Shown: positions 35,727 to 43,672 of the stretch, piece after piece
Layout: each line of letters begins with the position of its first letter
Position numbering within the stretch: the first letter of the stretch is position 1
Assembly (NCBI RefSeq): GCF_900110875.1
Contig: NZ_FOFM01000006.1
Span: 279,755-343,754, forward strand
DNA from: Pseudovibrio axinellae
GTDB lineage: Bacteria > Pseudomonadota > Alphaproteobacteria > Rhizobiales > Stappiaceae
Direction of reading: 5' to 3'
DNA length: 64,000 nt
Notes under the pieces: generated by a model
The model's input: only the letters and a program-made list of their open reading frames with translations
Databases searched by the model: none
What the model was told of the DNA's origin: nothing
Translations under genes and position numbers: made by a program

Positions 35727-36170
35727 CTATCTGACCTGCCTTTGTGCTTTTTGCAACGATAGATTAGCCACTGCTCTGGCAAGCAGCATCCCACTCGTCA
35801 TGCAAAAAACAAACACAATCGCCTGTGGTGACAGCAACGAGAGTGAAACCAGTGCAGGTCCCGGACACAAACCAATTAATCCCCACCCAGCACCAAATGT
35901 GGCAGACCCCAAAATCAGGCGCCCATCAATCTGCTGGAGTGTAGGCAGGCGGAAGTCATCGGCCACAAAAGGCTTCGGTAAACGCCGAACCAAACGAAAA
36001 AACGGGAACGCAACCAAAATGGCACCACCCATCACGAAAGCAAGGCTTGGGTCCCAATTGCCAAACACATCTAGGAAGTTCTGTACTTTCAGAGGGTTAC
36101 TCATTCCAGAGATGACCAGCCCGGCCCCAAAAGTCAAACCAGCAGTAAAACCTGCGATGACACGTTGCAT
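35727..36170 (-). CDS. YeeE/YedE-family membrane protein, second half (DUF6691-like)
   Basis: This 147-residue membrane protein has four helices. It starts VIAGFTAGLTFGAGLVISGMSNPLKVQNFLDVFG and contains LGSATFGAGWGLIGLCPGPALVSL, where the G-L-C-P-G-P-A cysteine is the likely thiosulphate or sulphur-compound site of the family. It lies 3 bp after the partner half. Full-length YeeE/TsuA proteins combine both halves in one chain; here they are split, as in PmpA/PmpB pairs. Role: probably movement of thiosulphate or related sulphur compounds across the inner membrane. Confidence 0.85.
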   Translation of the reverse strand: MQRVIAGFTAGLTFGAGLVISGMSNPLKVQNFLDVFGNWDPSLAFVMGGAILVAFPFFRLVRRLPKPFVADDFRLPTLQQIDGRLILGSATFGAGWGLIGLCPGPALVSLSLLSPQAIVFVFCMTSGMLLARAVANLSLQKAQRQVR

Positions 36171-36173
36171 AGC

Positions 36174-36629
36174 CTATCCTCCCACCAAATGGCGCATGAC
36201 AAACACGACAACAGCACCCACAGACATAAAAGTGACCGTTGCTGCAAGCGAGCGAATAGACAAACGTGACAATCCGCAAACGCCATGCCCGCTTGTACAC
36301 CCGTTGCCGAAAACCGAACCAAAGCCAACAAGGACACCGGCAATTGCGATGAGCGACAAGTCACCCGTAAACACTTGCTCGATCTCCAAGCCCCCTGACA
36401 TCAGCAACAAGGGAGCAAGAACAAGCCCGCCAACAAACGCCAGTTGCCAGCTTTTTTCACCATGCAGCCAGGCAGATCTGCCATTTGCAAGCCTGCTCGA
36501 TTCAAACAAACGGCTATAGATACCACTAATCCCCGCAATTCGCCCGTTGGTAAGCAGCAGAATGACCGCGGATAATCCGATTAATACCCCTCCAGCTAAT
36601 GAGGTATAGGGAGTGAAATCAGTTATCAT
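36174..36629 (-). CDS. YeeE/YedE-family membrane protein, first half
   Basis: This 151-residue membrane protein has four helices. The key motif GSVFGNGCTSGHGVCGLSRLS (about 105-125) provides two conserved cysteines. With the downstream half (3 bp gap) it would form the complete eight-helix YeeE fold. No sulphurtransferase or ArsR-type sulphur sensor gene is adjacent, unlike many such pairs. Upstream lies an AT-rich short inverted repeat ATTAG / CTAAT at 36710-36725 that may be regulatory. Confidence 0.88.
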   Translation of the reverse strand: MITDFTPYTSLAGGVLIGLSAVILLLTNGRIAGISGIYSRLFESSRLANGRSAWLHGEKSWQLAFVGGLVLAPLLLMSGGLEIEQVFTGDLSLIAIAGVLVGFGSVFGNGCTSGHGVCGLSRLSIRSLAATVTFMSVGAVVVFVMRHLVGG

Positions 36630-36709
36630 TTTTGTACTTTTCCTCTTCCCTCTTAGGAAAACTCAGGTGATGGAGATTGTGAAACATGTCGAACAACAAC
36701 ACTTTCTAA

Positions 36710-36725
36710 ATTAGTACATTCTAAT
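36710..36725. promoter_or_regulatory. Short AT-rich inverted repeat upstream of the YeeE pair
   Basis: ATTAG and CTAAT separated by 6 bases, in the 286-bp divergent gap between the YeeE-like pair and an acyl-CoA dehydrogenase gene. It could be a regulator site or chance in AT-rich DNA. Confidence 0.3.
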
Positions 36726-36915
36726 ATATATGCCGATTTTTGAGTGTCAAGTCGCCGGTACCGGCCATTTTGCCTACCGCCTAATACTCATCGCCAGTTG
36801 CACCACATATCCGCCTCGCATAGGCTTACCGTATAGGTTAAGAAACGGCCCTGGATCACAGCTAGGAGATGCTTTGGGAGGCAGCCGTTTCACATTAAAA
36901 GACAAAGGGATGGCT

Positions 36916-38064
36916 ATGATTGATGAAGACCTGAAGGGTGAACTTGAACTTTTTCGCGATAACGTAAAACGGTTCATCGATACAGAGATTCTCCCCCACT
37001 ACGATAAATGGGAGAAAGCAGAGATTTTCCCGCGCGAGATCTGGAACAAACTGGGCGAACAAGGCCTTCTCTCGGTCGACACTCCAGAAGAGTATGGCGG
37101 GTTTGAAACCAACTTCCTCTTTTCCATGGTTATCATCGAAGAGTTCTCTCGCGCCAACTGCAACGGCCTCGGCGTCTCTCTAAGCGTACACTCAGATATC
37201 GTTGCACCATACATCCTAAACCACGGCTCAGAAGAGCAGAAGAAGAAGTACCTGCCCAAGATGGTCAGCGGAGAATGCGTCGGCGCGATCGCAATGACGG
37301 AACCTGCCGCAGGCTCAGATCTGCAGGGCATCCGCACCATTGCACGCAAAGATGGCGACAGCTATATCATCAATGGAAGCAAGATTTTCATCACCAATGG
37401 CCAGCACGCTGATGTGGTGATCGTGGTCGCTCGCACCAACCTGGATGTCTCCGGCTCCAAAGGAACCAGCCTGTTCCTTATCGACGCCGATAATCCAGGC
37501 TTCAAACGAGGGCAGAACCTCGACAAAGTTGGTCTGCATTGCTCAGACACATCAGAACTCTTCTTCGAAGACCTGCGTGTTCCTGCCAGTGCCTGCCTTG
37601 GCGCAGTGGACACTGGCTTCCACATCATGATGAACGAACTACCACGTGAACGTCTCACACTGGCCGTTGGTGCAGTTGCAAACGCCGAAGGCGTGATGGC
37701 GATGACATCACAATACGTGAAAGAACGTCAGGCTTTTGGCCGCCCTGTAGCAATGCTTCAAAACACGCGCTTCAAAATGGCCGAGATGGCAACGGACGTA
37801 CGCATCCACCGCTCCTTTGTGAACGAATGTTGCGAGTTGTTCAGGCAAGGCAAGCTGGATAACACCACGGTGAGCATGGCAAAGCTTGGAACCACAGAAA
37901 TGCAGGGGCGCATTGTAGACGGCTGCCTACAGCTTCATGGTGGTTACGGCTACATGACAGAATACGGCGTTTCCCGCGCATTCGTTGACGCTCGCGTTCA
38001 GCGTATTTACGGCGGGACCTCAGAAATCATGAAGGAATTGATCAGCCGGCAAGTGCTTGCTTGA
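36916..38064 (+). CDS. Acyl-CoA dehydrogenase (long-chain/isovaleryl type)
   Basis: The start at 36916 (MIDEDLKGEL, 382 residues) has AAAGGG six bases upstream; longer in-frame starts lack a site. The FAD enzyme has the N-terminal helical domain, the beta domain with MTEPAAGSDLQGI and the ITNGQHADV segment, and the C-terminal helices with QAFGRPVAMLQNTRFKMAEM. The YGGTSEIMKELI segment has glycine where medium-chain enzymes carry the catalytic glutamate. The glutamate in ELPRERL probably serves as base, as in long-chain and isovaleryl-CoA dehydrogenases. It is monocistronic with its own terminator. It may feed beta-oxidation or branched amino-acid catabolism. Confidence 0.9.
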   Translation: MIDEDLKGELELFRDNVKRFIDTEILPHYDKWEKAEIFPREIWNKLGEQGLLSVDTPEEYGGFETNFLFSMVIIEEFSRANCNGLGVSLSVHSDIVAPYILNHGSEEQKKKYLPKMVSGECVGAIAMTEPAAGSDLQGIRTIARKDGDSYIINGSKIFITNGQHADVVIVVARTNLDVSGSKGTSLFLIDADNPGFKRGQNLDKVGLHCSDTSELFFEDLRVPASACLGAVDTGFHIMMNELPRERLTLAVGAVANAEGVMAMTSQYVKERQAFGRPVAMLQNTRFKMAEMATDVRIHRSFVNECCELFRQGKLDNTTVSMAKLGTTEMQGRIVDGCLQLHGGYGYMTEYGVSRAFVDARVQRIYGGTSEIMKELISRQVLA

Positions 38065-38074
38065 CGATGGTTTT

Positions 38075-38102
38075 GGGGGAGGCAAGCGTCTCCCCTTTCC
38101 TT
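38075..38102 (+). terminator. Terminator after the acyl-CoA dehydrogenase gene
   Basis: GGGGAG / CTCCCC hairpin with 8-nt loop followed by TTTCCTTT, 12 bases past the stop and before the convergent gene's stop. Confidence 0.7.
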
Positions 38103-38108
38103 TACAGA

Positions 38109-38738
38109 TCAGGATGCTTTGCGCACGGCCCAAAGTTCATCGAATTGCATCACACCGTTTTCTGAAGTCCAAAGGTGCTCTCCTTCCCCCTTGAGGATGG
38201 TGCCCAGCTCAGGACTATAGGAATACTTGGTGGTCAAAGGCTTACCCTCAGTGGTAACCGTTTCCATGGTGATCTCTAAAACATCATAGGCACAACGACC
38301 AACCTGCAACCGGTTAGGCTCACCAACAGAGAACGTGTAAGGGACATCGCTCCGGACCAGAACCTCGTTTTCAAACACATTCACAGACGCACTCCAAACC
38401 TTCCCCACTTCTAGAGGGAAGAATTCTGAAAACGGAACATCTGGAACATAAGTCCGGTTGATGTGCGCGCCGCGCTCATACGAAAGAAACAAACCTCGTT
38501 CATGAACATGGATTTGGTCACGTACGACCACATACCTTTCATCCAGATGAAGCTCTGTGACCTGTCCATGATCATCCAAGCGAACAAGCAAGCGCGCTGG
38601 GATCTGATTATTTATCATGACCATGCCGGTTTTCATCGTGTCGTCAGTTGGGCACACTTGGGCAAATGCCGCGCCACTCAAGTAAACGCTAGCGCAAAGC
38701 CCCCAAAACAGCTTCCCAATAACACCAGATCTTTTCAT
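38109..38738 (-). CDS. Exported protein of unknown function
   Basis: This 209-residue protein has a signal peptide (VIGKLFWGLCASVYLSGAAFAQ-VCPTDD, cleavage after residue 26-27). The mature part is beta-rich (DERYVVVRDQIHVHERGLFLSYERG; YSYSPELGTILKGEGEHLW) with two cysteines (VCPTDD and GRCAYD) that could pair in the periplasm. I do not recognise the family. It lies downstream of the trypsin-like gene on the same strand, 126 bp away, so it might be co-expressed with it, but it has its own possible promoter in the gap. Confidence 0.7.
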   Translation of the reverse strand: MKRSGVIGKLFWGLCASVYLSGAAFAQVCPTDDTMKTGMVMINNQIPARLLVRLDDHGQVTELHLDERYVVVRDQIHVHERGLFLSYERGAHINRTYVPDVPFSEFFPLEVGKVWSASVNVFENEVLVRSDVPYTFSVGEPNRLQVGRCAYDVLEITMETVTTEGKPLTTKYSYSPELGTILKGEGEHLWTSENGVMQFDELWAVRKAS

Positions 38739-38864
38739 CGATAAATCACGTAGATACTTCTTTTAAACAAGGCCGCCTAACTAACAGCATTTTGAGAAAA
38801 TGGGATTGATATATATACTTTGCCCATTAGTCACTTCGAAGTACGTATAGTGACGTACCGTCTA

Positions 38865-39743
38865 TTATCCGACTTGGCCTGACAACCTTAATCGGTCCGC
38901 AACCTCTACTGCATGGGCATTTTGCTTCGACGCATGTTCCATCACGTTGGAAAGGATCGCACTGATACGGATCCCGCGGTTTGCAATCCAGCGACGACGA
39001 TTTGAAGGATCTCGTATACTGCGGTGATGCAATGCGACTGGCAACCACTGATCATTCAAGACCGGCGCACCAGATGAACCCGGCAAAGTATCGCTTGAGT
39101 ATGTAATGAATTGCTCATGCAAACTCAGAACATGGCTGTTTCGAAGTGAAAGGCTTTTCAATCCGCCATTGGGGTGATGAATGATAGAGACCGGTTCCCC
39201 TTTGACGGCCTTACCGGATTGCGGCAGCAACTGTAAAAAGCCAAAGTCTGCCAGAGCGACCTTCTCACTGTTCCCCTCCTCAACAGATACAAAACTAAAG
39301 TCCAGCTCATCACTCGCGCTGGTAAAGAAAACCTCATCAGTAATCGAAAACTCAACAGACCGCCCAAGCGAAAAATTCTCATCCATCTCGTATTGAAAAA
39401 TGGCAGAAGCCAAACTCGCAGACCTACTGGATCGGATAACGTGGTTGTTTGTCAAAAGAAGATTTGGGCTCACCAAAAAACCAGAGCCTGCTGCGATGGG
39501 AATACGCCCCTCACGGTAAAGCTGAACTTTGCAAACAGATCGCGCTGCAGAGACCCCGCGGCTTAGGTAGTTGATCGGGAAGATATCAGAAACACCCATA
39601 ATACGCTCAAACGCATCAGTGTCCCCTTCCGCGATCAGCGACTTGCGCACATGCAAACGCTCAGGGTCATCCCATCGCGAGCGGTTCAAATCACTGAGCG
39701 CACCACGCTTGCAATTACACTCACGCTTTCTCAACATCACCAT
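38865..39743 (-). CDS. Trypsin-like serine protease without signal peptide
   Basis: The protein has 292 residues. The catalytic triad is visible: H101 in LLLTNNHV, D148 in DELDFSFV and S224 in DTLPGSSGAPV. The oxyanion-hole context AGSGFLVSPN precedes the histidine. The N-terminal 75 residues are not part of the protease fold: they include a basic cysteine pair (RKRECNCKRG) and the segment FERIMGVSDIFPINYLSRGVSAARSVCKV. There is no export signal, so the enzyme is probably cytoplasmic. It is divergent, by 211 bp, from the PspA-YqiJ-YqiK operon. It could process a member of that operon or act as a stress or defence effector; this is inference. Confidence 0.88.
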   Translation of the reverse strand: MVMLRKRECNCKRGALSDLNRSRWDDPERLHVRKSLIAEGDTDAFERIMGVSDIFPINYLSRGVSAARSVCKVQLYREGRIPIAAGSGFLVSPNLLLTNNHVIRSSRSASLASAIFQYEMDENFSLGRSVEFSITDEVFFTSASDELDFSFVSVEEGNSEKVALADFGFLQLLPQSGKAVKGEPVSIIHHPNGGLKSLSLRNSHVLSLHEQFITYSSDTLPGSSGAPVLNDQWLPVALHHRSIRDPSNRRRWIANRGIRISAILSNVMEHASKQNAHAVEVADRLRLSGQVG

Positions 39744-39954
39744 CAGCCCCAGCCTTCCAAAAACACCCTTCCTCTAGAAGACCCACTCCACCAAAACCTG
39801 TGAGGTAAGCTGCCTTGTTCACCATGGAACCAATAAGTCATCTAGAATTTGGTCAATGTCATTTCCTGACGAACTCAAAAATTTTACAGATAGCACTTGA
39901 ACAATTAGCGATTGCAATTACATTAGAAGTACATTCGCAATACAAAGGTACGAC
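39744..39954. promoter_or_regulatory. Divergent promoter, protease / PspA-flotillin operon
   Basis: This 211-bp gap should carry both promoters. It includes a loose inverted repeat ATTGC / GCAAT with about 20 bases between arms and two ACATT repeats (about 39920-39940), too weak to call an operator with confidence. Confidence 0.4.
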
Positions 39955-40431
39955 ATGCCCTCGAGATCAATATCACTCAGTGTTCGTTTAACCCAGGAAG
40001 AATCTGAGACCCTTGCACGTCTGAATTTTCCAGATGCAAGAACGCCGAGCGATAAAATCAGGGCATTGATTGCAGCTCCAGAGGAGAGCTTTGGCTCTTT
40101 GGAGCAGGGAACTCATACTTTTGCTGCGCGCAAACTGCTTAAACCAGCAAGTGACATGCTGGACCAAAACCAAAATCAATCAGATACTCTGAGGCTTCTG
40201 ACAGACCGCCTTCCATTGCTTTTAGGAGAGTTGGCAAACAGATCAGACCAAGGAGACCTGAAAGAAACCGAGACCGCCATTACAGAAGATTTTTTTGAGC
40301 TTGTAGAGCTGGTATTGCAGGCAGGATTAAGACGAAACCCACGCCTTCAAAACCCAGAGCTTTTTAAAGAACTCGTCGATGATATGCGCAGCTCAACAGA
40401 ACTCTTGCGCAACCGCTTAAACTCGAAATAA
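39955..40431 (+). CDS. Unknown protein with RHH-like N-terminus, first gene of PspA operon
   Basis: This 158-residue cytoplasmic protein has an N-terminus (SISLSVRLTQEESETLARLN followed by ARTPSDKIRALI) that shows strand-helix-helix patterning like ribbon-helix-helix DNA-binding domains. The remainder (about 50-155) is helical and acidic, with SDTLRLLTDRLPLLLGELANR and TEDFFELVELVLQAGLRRN. I do not recognise a named family. Its gene is 14 bp upstream of the PspA-like gene. It may be the operon's regulator, an adaptor for PspA, or a substrate of the divergent protease. No enzyme motifs are seen. Confidence 0.7.
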   Translation: MPSRSISLSVRLTQEESETLARLNFPDARTPSDKIRALIAAPEESFGSLEQGTHTFAARKLLKPASDMLDQNQNQSDTLRLLTDRLPLLLGELANRSDQGDLKETETAITEDFFELVELVLQAGLRRNPRLQNPELFKELVDDMRSSTELLRNRLNSK

Positions 40432-40445
40432 ATTTGGAGGATTGA

Positions 40446-41123
40446 ATGTCTGAATCTCTATTATCTCGCGTCGGTCGCCTGGTATCTGGAACTGCAAATT
40501 CCATTGTAGATACAGTAGAAAGCACCGCCCCGGACATTATCATGAAACAAGCCGTCCGTGAGCTTGACAACGCTGTTGAAGACGTTCGGGATGCTCTAGG
40601 CAAAGCTGCTGTAAAAAAACACGTCGCCAGCCAACGACTAGCTGAGACCAATAAGTCCCATGAAGAGCTCTCAGAAAAGATCGGTATTGCCTTAAAGGCC
40701 AATGAGAAAGACCTCGCCCGCGCAGCTGTAGCCCGTCAGATGGACTTGGAAGCACAGATACCAATACTGGAAAAAACCATAGCTGACGCCGGTGATGAAG
40801 AGCAGGAGCTCAACAGCTCCATTCTTGCATTGCAAGGCCGCAAACGTGAGATGACTGAGCAGCTTGATGCCTACATCGCGCAAAAGAGTGCAGCATTGAA
40901 GCAGGATGCAGAGGAAACAGCTGGCGGTGAACGCAAACTCAACTCTACCGTCGACAATGCAAACTCAGCGTTCGAGCGTGCAATGAAAGCAGCGACAGGC
41001 GTCTCGACAGGGTTTAACAACACCTCAGCAGCAGATAGTGCCAAGCTTGCGAAGCTGGATCAGATGACGCGAGATCACCGCGTAGAAGAACGCCTCGCCG
41101 CACTGGAAGCAGAGCTAGAATAA
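40446..41123 (+). CDS. PspA/IM30-family protein
   Basis: The protein has 225 residues with a GGAGG site 5 bases before the start. It is almost entirely helical: an amphipathic N-terminal helix (LLSRVGRLVSGTANSIVDTVE) for membrane contact, then long coiled-coil helices (about 35-170, e.g. KQAVRELDNAVEDVRDALGKAAVKK and ARQMDLEAQIPILEKTIADAGDEE), ending with a short helix. This is the layout of PspA/IM30/Vipp1 proteins that polymerise on damaged membranes. It resembles the E. coli YjfJ subgroup more than the PspABC type; no PspB, PspC or PspF is nearby. It stands between an RHH-like protein and the YqiJ/YqiK pair. Confidence 0.85.
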   Translation: MSESLLSRVGRLVSGTANSIVDTVESTAPDIIMKQAVRELDNAVEDVRDALGKAAVKKHVASQRLAETNKSHEELSEKIGIALKANEKDLARAAVARQMDLEAQIPILEKTIADAGDEEQELNSSILALQGRKREMTEQLDAYIAQKSAALKQDAEETAGGERKLNSTVDNANSAFERAMKAATGVSTGFNNTSAADSAKLAKLDQMTRDHRVEERLAALEAELE

Positions 41124-41160
41124 TGCAGCTGGCGCAACATTTGGTTTTTTGGGGGGCGAA

Positions 41161-41856
41161 TTGAGCGAACTAATATTTTCAGGTGAGACCTACCTATTTA
41201 CATTGGCAATTTTTGTCATGCTTGCACTCGCCTTGTTAGAGGTTGTCAGCATGATATTCGGCCTGTCCCTGTCCGGTCTGGCTGATGAGTTCCTGCCAGA
41301 TATGGAGATGGATGCTGATATCGATAGCGACATCGCTGTTGGCGCAACAGGACTTGGACCCGTGGAAGGGTTTCTGGCCTGGCTGGCCATCGGAAAAGTC
41401 CCTCTGATCATTCTCCTGATCATCCTCCTGACGAGCTTTGGTATTTTCGGAATTTTGTTGCAATACGCCGCTAAAACCCTTCTGACCACACCACTGCCAT
41501 TCTGGATAGCTGTCCTTCCAGTGACGATCACGGCCTTGTGGTTTACGGGAAAGACGGGTCATGCTTTAGCGCGCGTGATGCCCAAAGAAGAAACAGATGC
41601 TCGCTCTCGTGATGCGTTGATCGGGGAGGTTGCAGTCCTAACGCTTGGTAACGCCACCACAAAGTTACAGGCAGAAGCAAGAGTGACCGATATCTATGGA
41701 ACGCGGCACTACGTTCACGTCATTCCCGATACGCCAGAGACAACCTTAATGCAGGGAGACGAAGTCTTGCTTGTCGGCTTAAACGGCTCCCTTTTCACAG
41801 CCATTCCAAACCCACACTCCAATTTATCACCTCGCGAAGACACGCTTGCCAACTAA
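41161..41856 (+). CDS. YqiJ-like membrane protein with OB/NfeD-type C-terminus
   Basis: No ATG is available in the right place; the TTG at 41161 after GGGGGG is the likely start (231 residues), with a TTG 12 bases earlier as alternative. Two or three helix groups lie at the N-terminus (YLFTLAIFVMLALALLEVVSMIFGLSLSGLADEF, PLIILLIILLTSFGIFGILLQYA, FWIAVLPVTITALWF). An acidic loop (DMEMDADIDSDIA) lies between. The C-terminal part (about 145-215, RDALIGEVAVLTLGNATTKLQAEARV and GDEVLLVGL) is an OB-fold like that of NfeD. The layout matches E. coli YqiJ, whose partner YqiK is encoded next. It probably cooperates with the flotillin in the membrane. Confidence 0.85.
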   Translation: MSELIFSGETYLFTLAIFVMLALALLEVVSMIFGLSLSGLADEFLPDMEMDADIDSDIAVGATGLGPVEGFLAWLAIGKVPLIILLIILLTSFGIFGILLQYAAKTLLTTPLPFWIAVLPVTITALWFTGKTGHALARVMPKEETDARSRDALIGEVAVLTLGNATTKLQAEARVTDIYGTRHYVHVIPDTPETTLMQGDEVLLVGLNGSLFTAIPNPHSNLSPREDTLAN

Positions 41857-41876
41857 TCTCTTATTTAAGGTTCTTT

Positions 41877-43613
41877 ATGTTTACAGACACACAAAATGCC
41901 GCCGTAGAGGCGTCCAGTAGCATGTTCGAACTGCTTATATTAGCAGGTGTCATTCTCATTGCTATCGTCGCAATCGGCCTTATCTTTGCACGCCTTTACG
42001 TGCGTTCCTCCAAGGAAGTTGCCTTCGTAAGAACTGGTTTTGGTGGCCAGAAAGTCATCATGAATGGCGGAACAATCGTGTTGCCGGTGTTACATGACAT
42101 CATTCAGGTCAACATGAACACCTTGCGCCTTGAAGTGCGCAGAGCGGATGAAGCCGCACTCATCACACATGATAGAATGCGTGTGGATGTGGTTGCAGAA
42201 TTCTACCTCCGTGTTCAACCAACCACCGAATCCATCGCCAATGCTGCCCAAACCCTCGGCATTCGCACAATGCATCCAGAAGACTTGAAGAACCTCATAG
42301 AGGGCAAGTTTGTTGATGCCTTGCGTGCAGTTGCCGCCGAAATGGCCATGGAAGAGCTACACGAGCAACGCGTTTCCTTTGTTCAAAAGGTGCAGGCAGC
42401 CGTGTCAGAAGACCTGCTCAAAAACGGTTTGGAACTGGAGTCTGTATCTCTGACGGGCCTTGACCAAACCCGTATGGAATACTTCAACCCAAACAATGCC
42501 TTTGATGCAGAAGGCCTGACAAAGCTTACTCAGGAAATTGAAGAGCGTCGCAGAAAGCGGAACGATATTGAACAGGACACCGAAGTTCTGATCCGTCGTA
42601 AAAACCTGGACGCTGAACAGCAGAAGCTCGAAATCGCACGTGAAGAAGAATACGCCTCACTGGAACAGCAGCGTGATCTGGAAATCCGAAGAGCCAAGCA
42701 GCAGGCCCTCATCGCGACAGAACAAGCTGAGCGCCGCCGCGATGCGGAGCAGGCCGACATCACCTCCAAGCTGGAAATTCGCCAGTCTGCAATCTCTTCT
42801 GAGCGTCAGGTAAAGGAACAAGAAATCCTGAAAGACCGTTCCCTGGAAGAAACACGCATCGAAAAAGAGAAAATCCTTGAGCTGATCCAACAGGATCGCT
42901 CTATCGCGGTGTCAGAAAAATCCAAAGCACTTTCAAATGCAGATGCAGCAGCCAACGAAGCCCGCGCTATCGCAATCAAAGCGGAAGAACAGGTTGTCAC
43001 GGCGCAGGAAGTCGAAAAAGCAGAACGTCTGAAACTCGTTGATCTCGTTCTCGCCTCTCAGGACGCTGAACGAGCTGCAATTTCGGTCACCGTAGCTGCT
43101 GAAGCTGAAAAACAAGCTGCCGAAGACCAGGCTGAAGCCATCCGTCTGAAAGCCAGCGGTGAGGCAGACCAAATCCGTATCGCGGCAAACGCGGATGCAG
43201 ATTCTGTAATCACCAAAGCGGAAGCAGATAAACTTCGGTTGGCCGTGGAAGCAGAAGGTAAGCGTATCTTGAACGAGGCGTCTAACCTCCTGTCCGCAGA
43301 GCAAATCAACATGCAGGTAAAACTTGCCTTGATCGATGCACTGCCTCAAGTCATCGGCGCCAGCGTGAAGCCAATGGAGAATATTGATGAAATCAAAATT
43401 CTCCAGGTTGATGGGTTAGGCGGAAACGGTGCAGCACCTGCAAACGGCGCAACGAGCACAGAGGGCAATGCTGGTCTTTCTGACCAGATTGTAAACTCAG
43501 CACTAAGGTACCGCTCACAAGCTCCATTGGTTGACAGCCTTTTGGGAGAACTCGGCATCTCGGGCCTGTCACCCAATGAGTTGGCTCAGTCTGTATCCAA
43601 AGAAACGTCCTAA
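41877..43613 (+). CDS. Flotillin-like SPFH protein (YqiK family)
   Basis: The protein has 578 residues. An N-terminal transmembrane helix (MFELLILAGVILIAIVAIGLIFARLYV, about 17-43) is followed by an SPFH/band-7 domain (about 45-210, EVAFVRTGFGGQKVIMNGGTIVLPVL). A very long coiled coil rich in E, A and K (about 220-475) includes alternating EAE and AEKQAAEDQAEA motifs typical of flotillins. A C-terminal segment with glycine/alanine linker follows. Proteins of this family organise membrane microdomains and pair with NfeD/YqiJ proteins. It is the last operon gene, followed by a strong terminator. Confidence 0.92.
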   Translation: MFTDTQNAAVEASSSMFELLILAGVILIAIVAIGLIFARLYVRSSKEVAFVRTGFGGQKVIMNGGTIVLPVLHDIIQVNMNTLRLEVRRADEAALITHDRMRVDVVAEFYLRVQPTTESIANAAQTLGIRTMHPEDLKNLIEGKFVDALRAVAAEMAMEELHEQRVSFVQKVQAAVSEDLLKNGLELESVSLTGLDQTRMEYFNPNNAFDAEGLTKLTQEIEERRRKRNDIEQDTEVLIRRKNLDAEQQKLEIAREEEYASLEQQRDLEIRRAKQQALIATEQAERRRDAEQADITSKLEIRQSAISSERQVKEQEILKDRSLEETRIEKEKILELIQQDRSIAVSEKSKALSNADAAANEARAIAIKAEEQVVTAQEVEKAERLKLVDLVLASQDAERAAISVTVAAEAEKQAAEDQAEAIRLKASGEADQIRIAANADADSVITKAEADKLRLAVEAEGKRILNEASNLLSAEQINMQVKLALIDALPQVIGASVKPMENIDEIKILQVDGLGGNGAAPANGATSTEGNAGLSDQIVNSALRYRSQAPLVDSLLGELGISGLSPNELAQSVSKETS

Positions 43614-43621
43614 ACAAAAAC

Positions 43622-43652
43622 AGCCCCGCTGGCGACAGCGGGGCTTTCTCTT
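43622..43652. terminator. Strong terminator after the flotillin gene
   Basis: A perfect 9-bp stem AGCCCCGCT / AGCGGGGCT with 6-nt loop followed by TTTCTCTTT, 8 bases past the stop, between converging operons. Confidence 0.85.
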
Positions 43653-43672
43653 TCATCTCACAAGCAGACGGA

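Noticed and set aside
36730..36915. Longer N-terminus for the acyl-CoA dehydrogenase
   Set aside because: The extension has no ribosome site and does not look like the family; the start at 36916 does.
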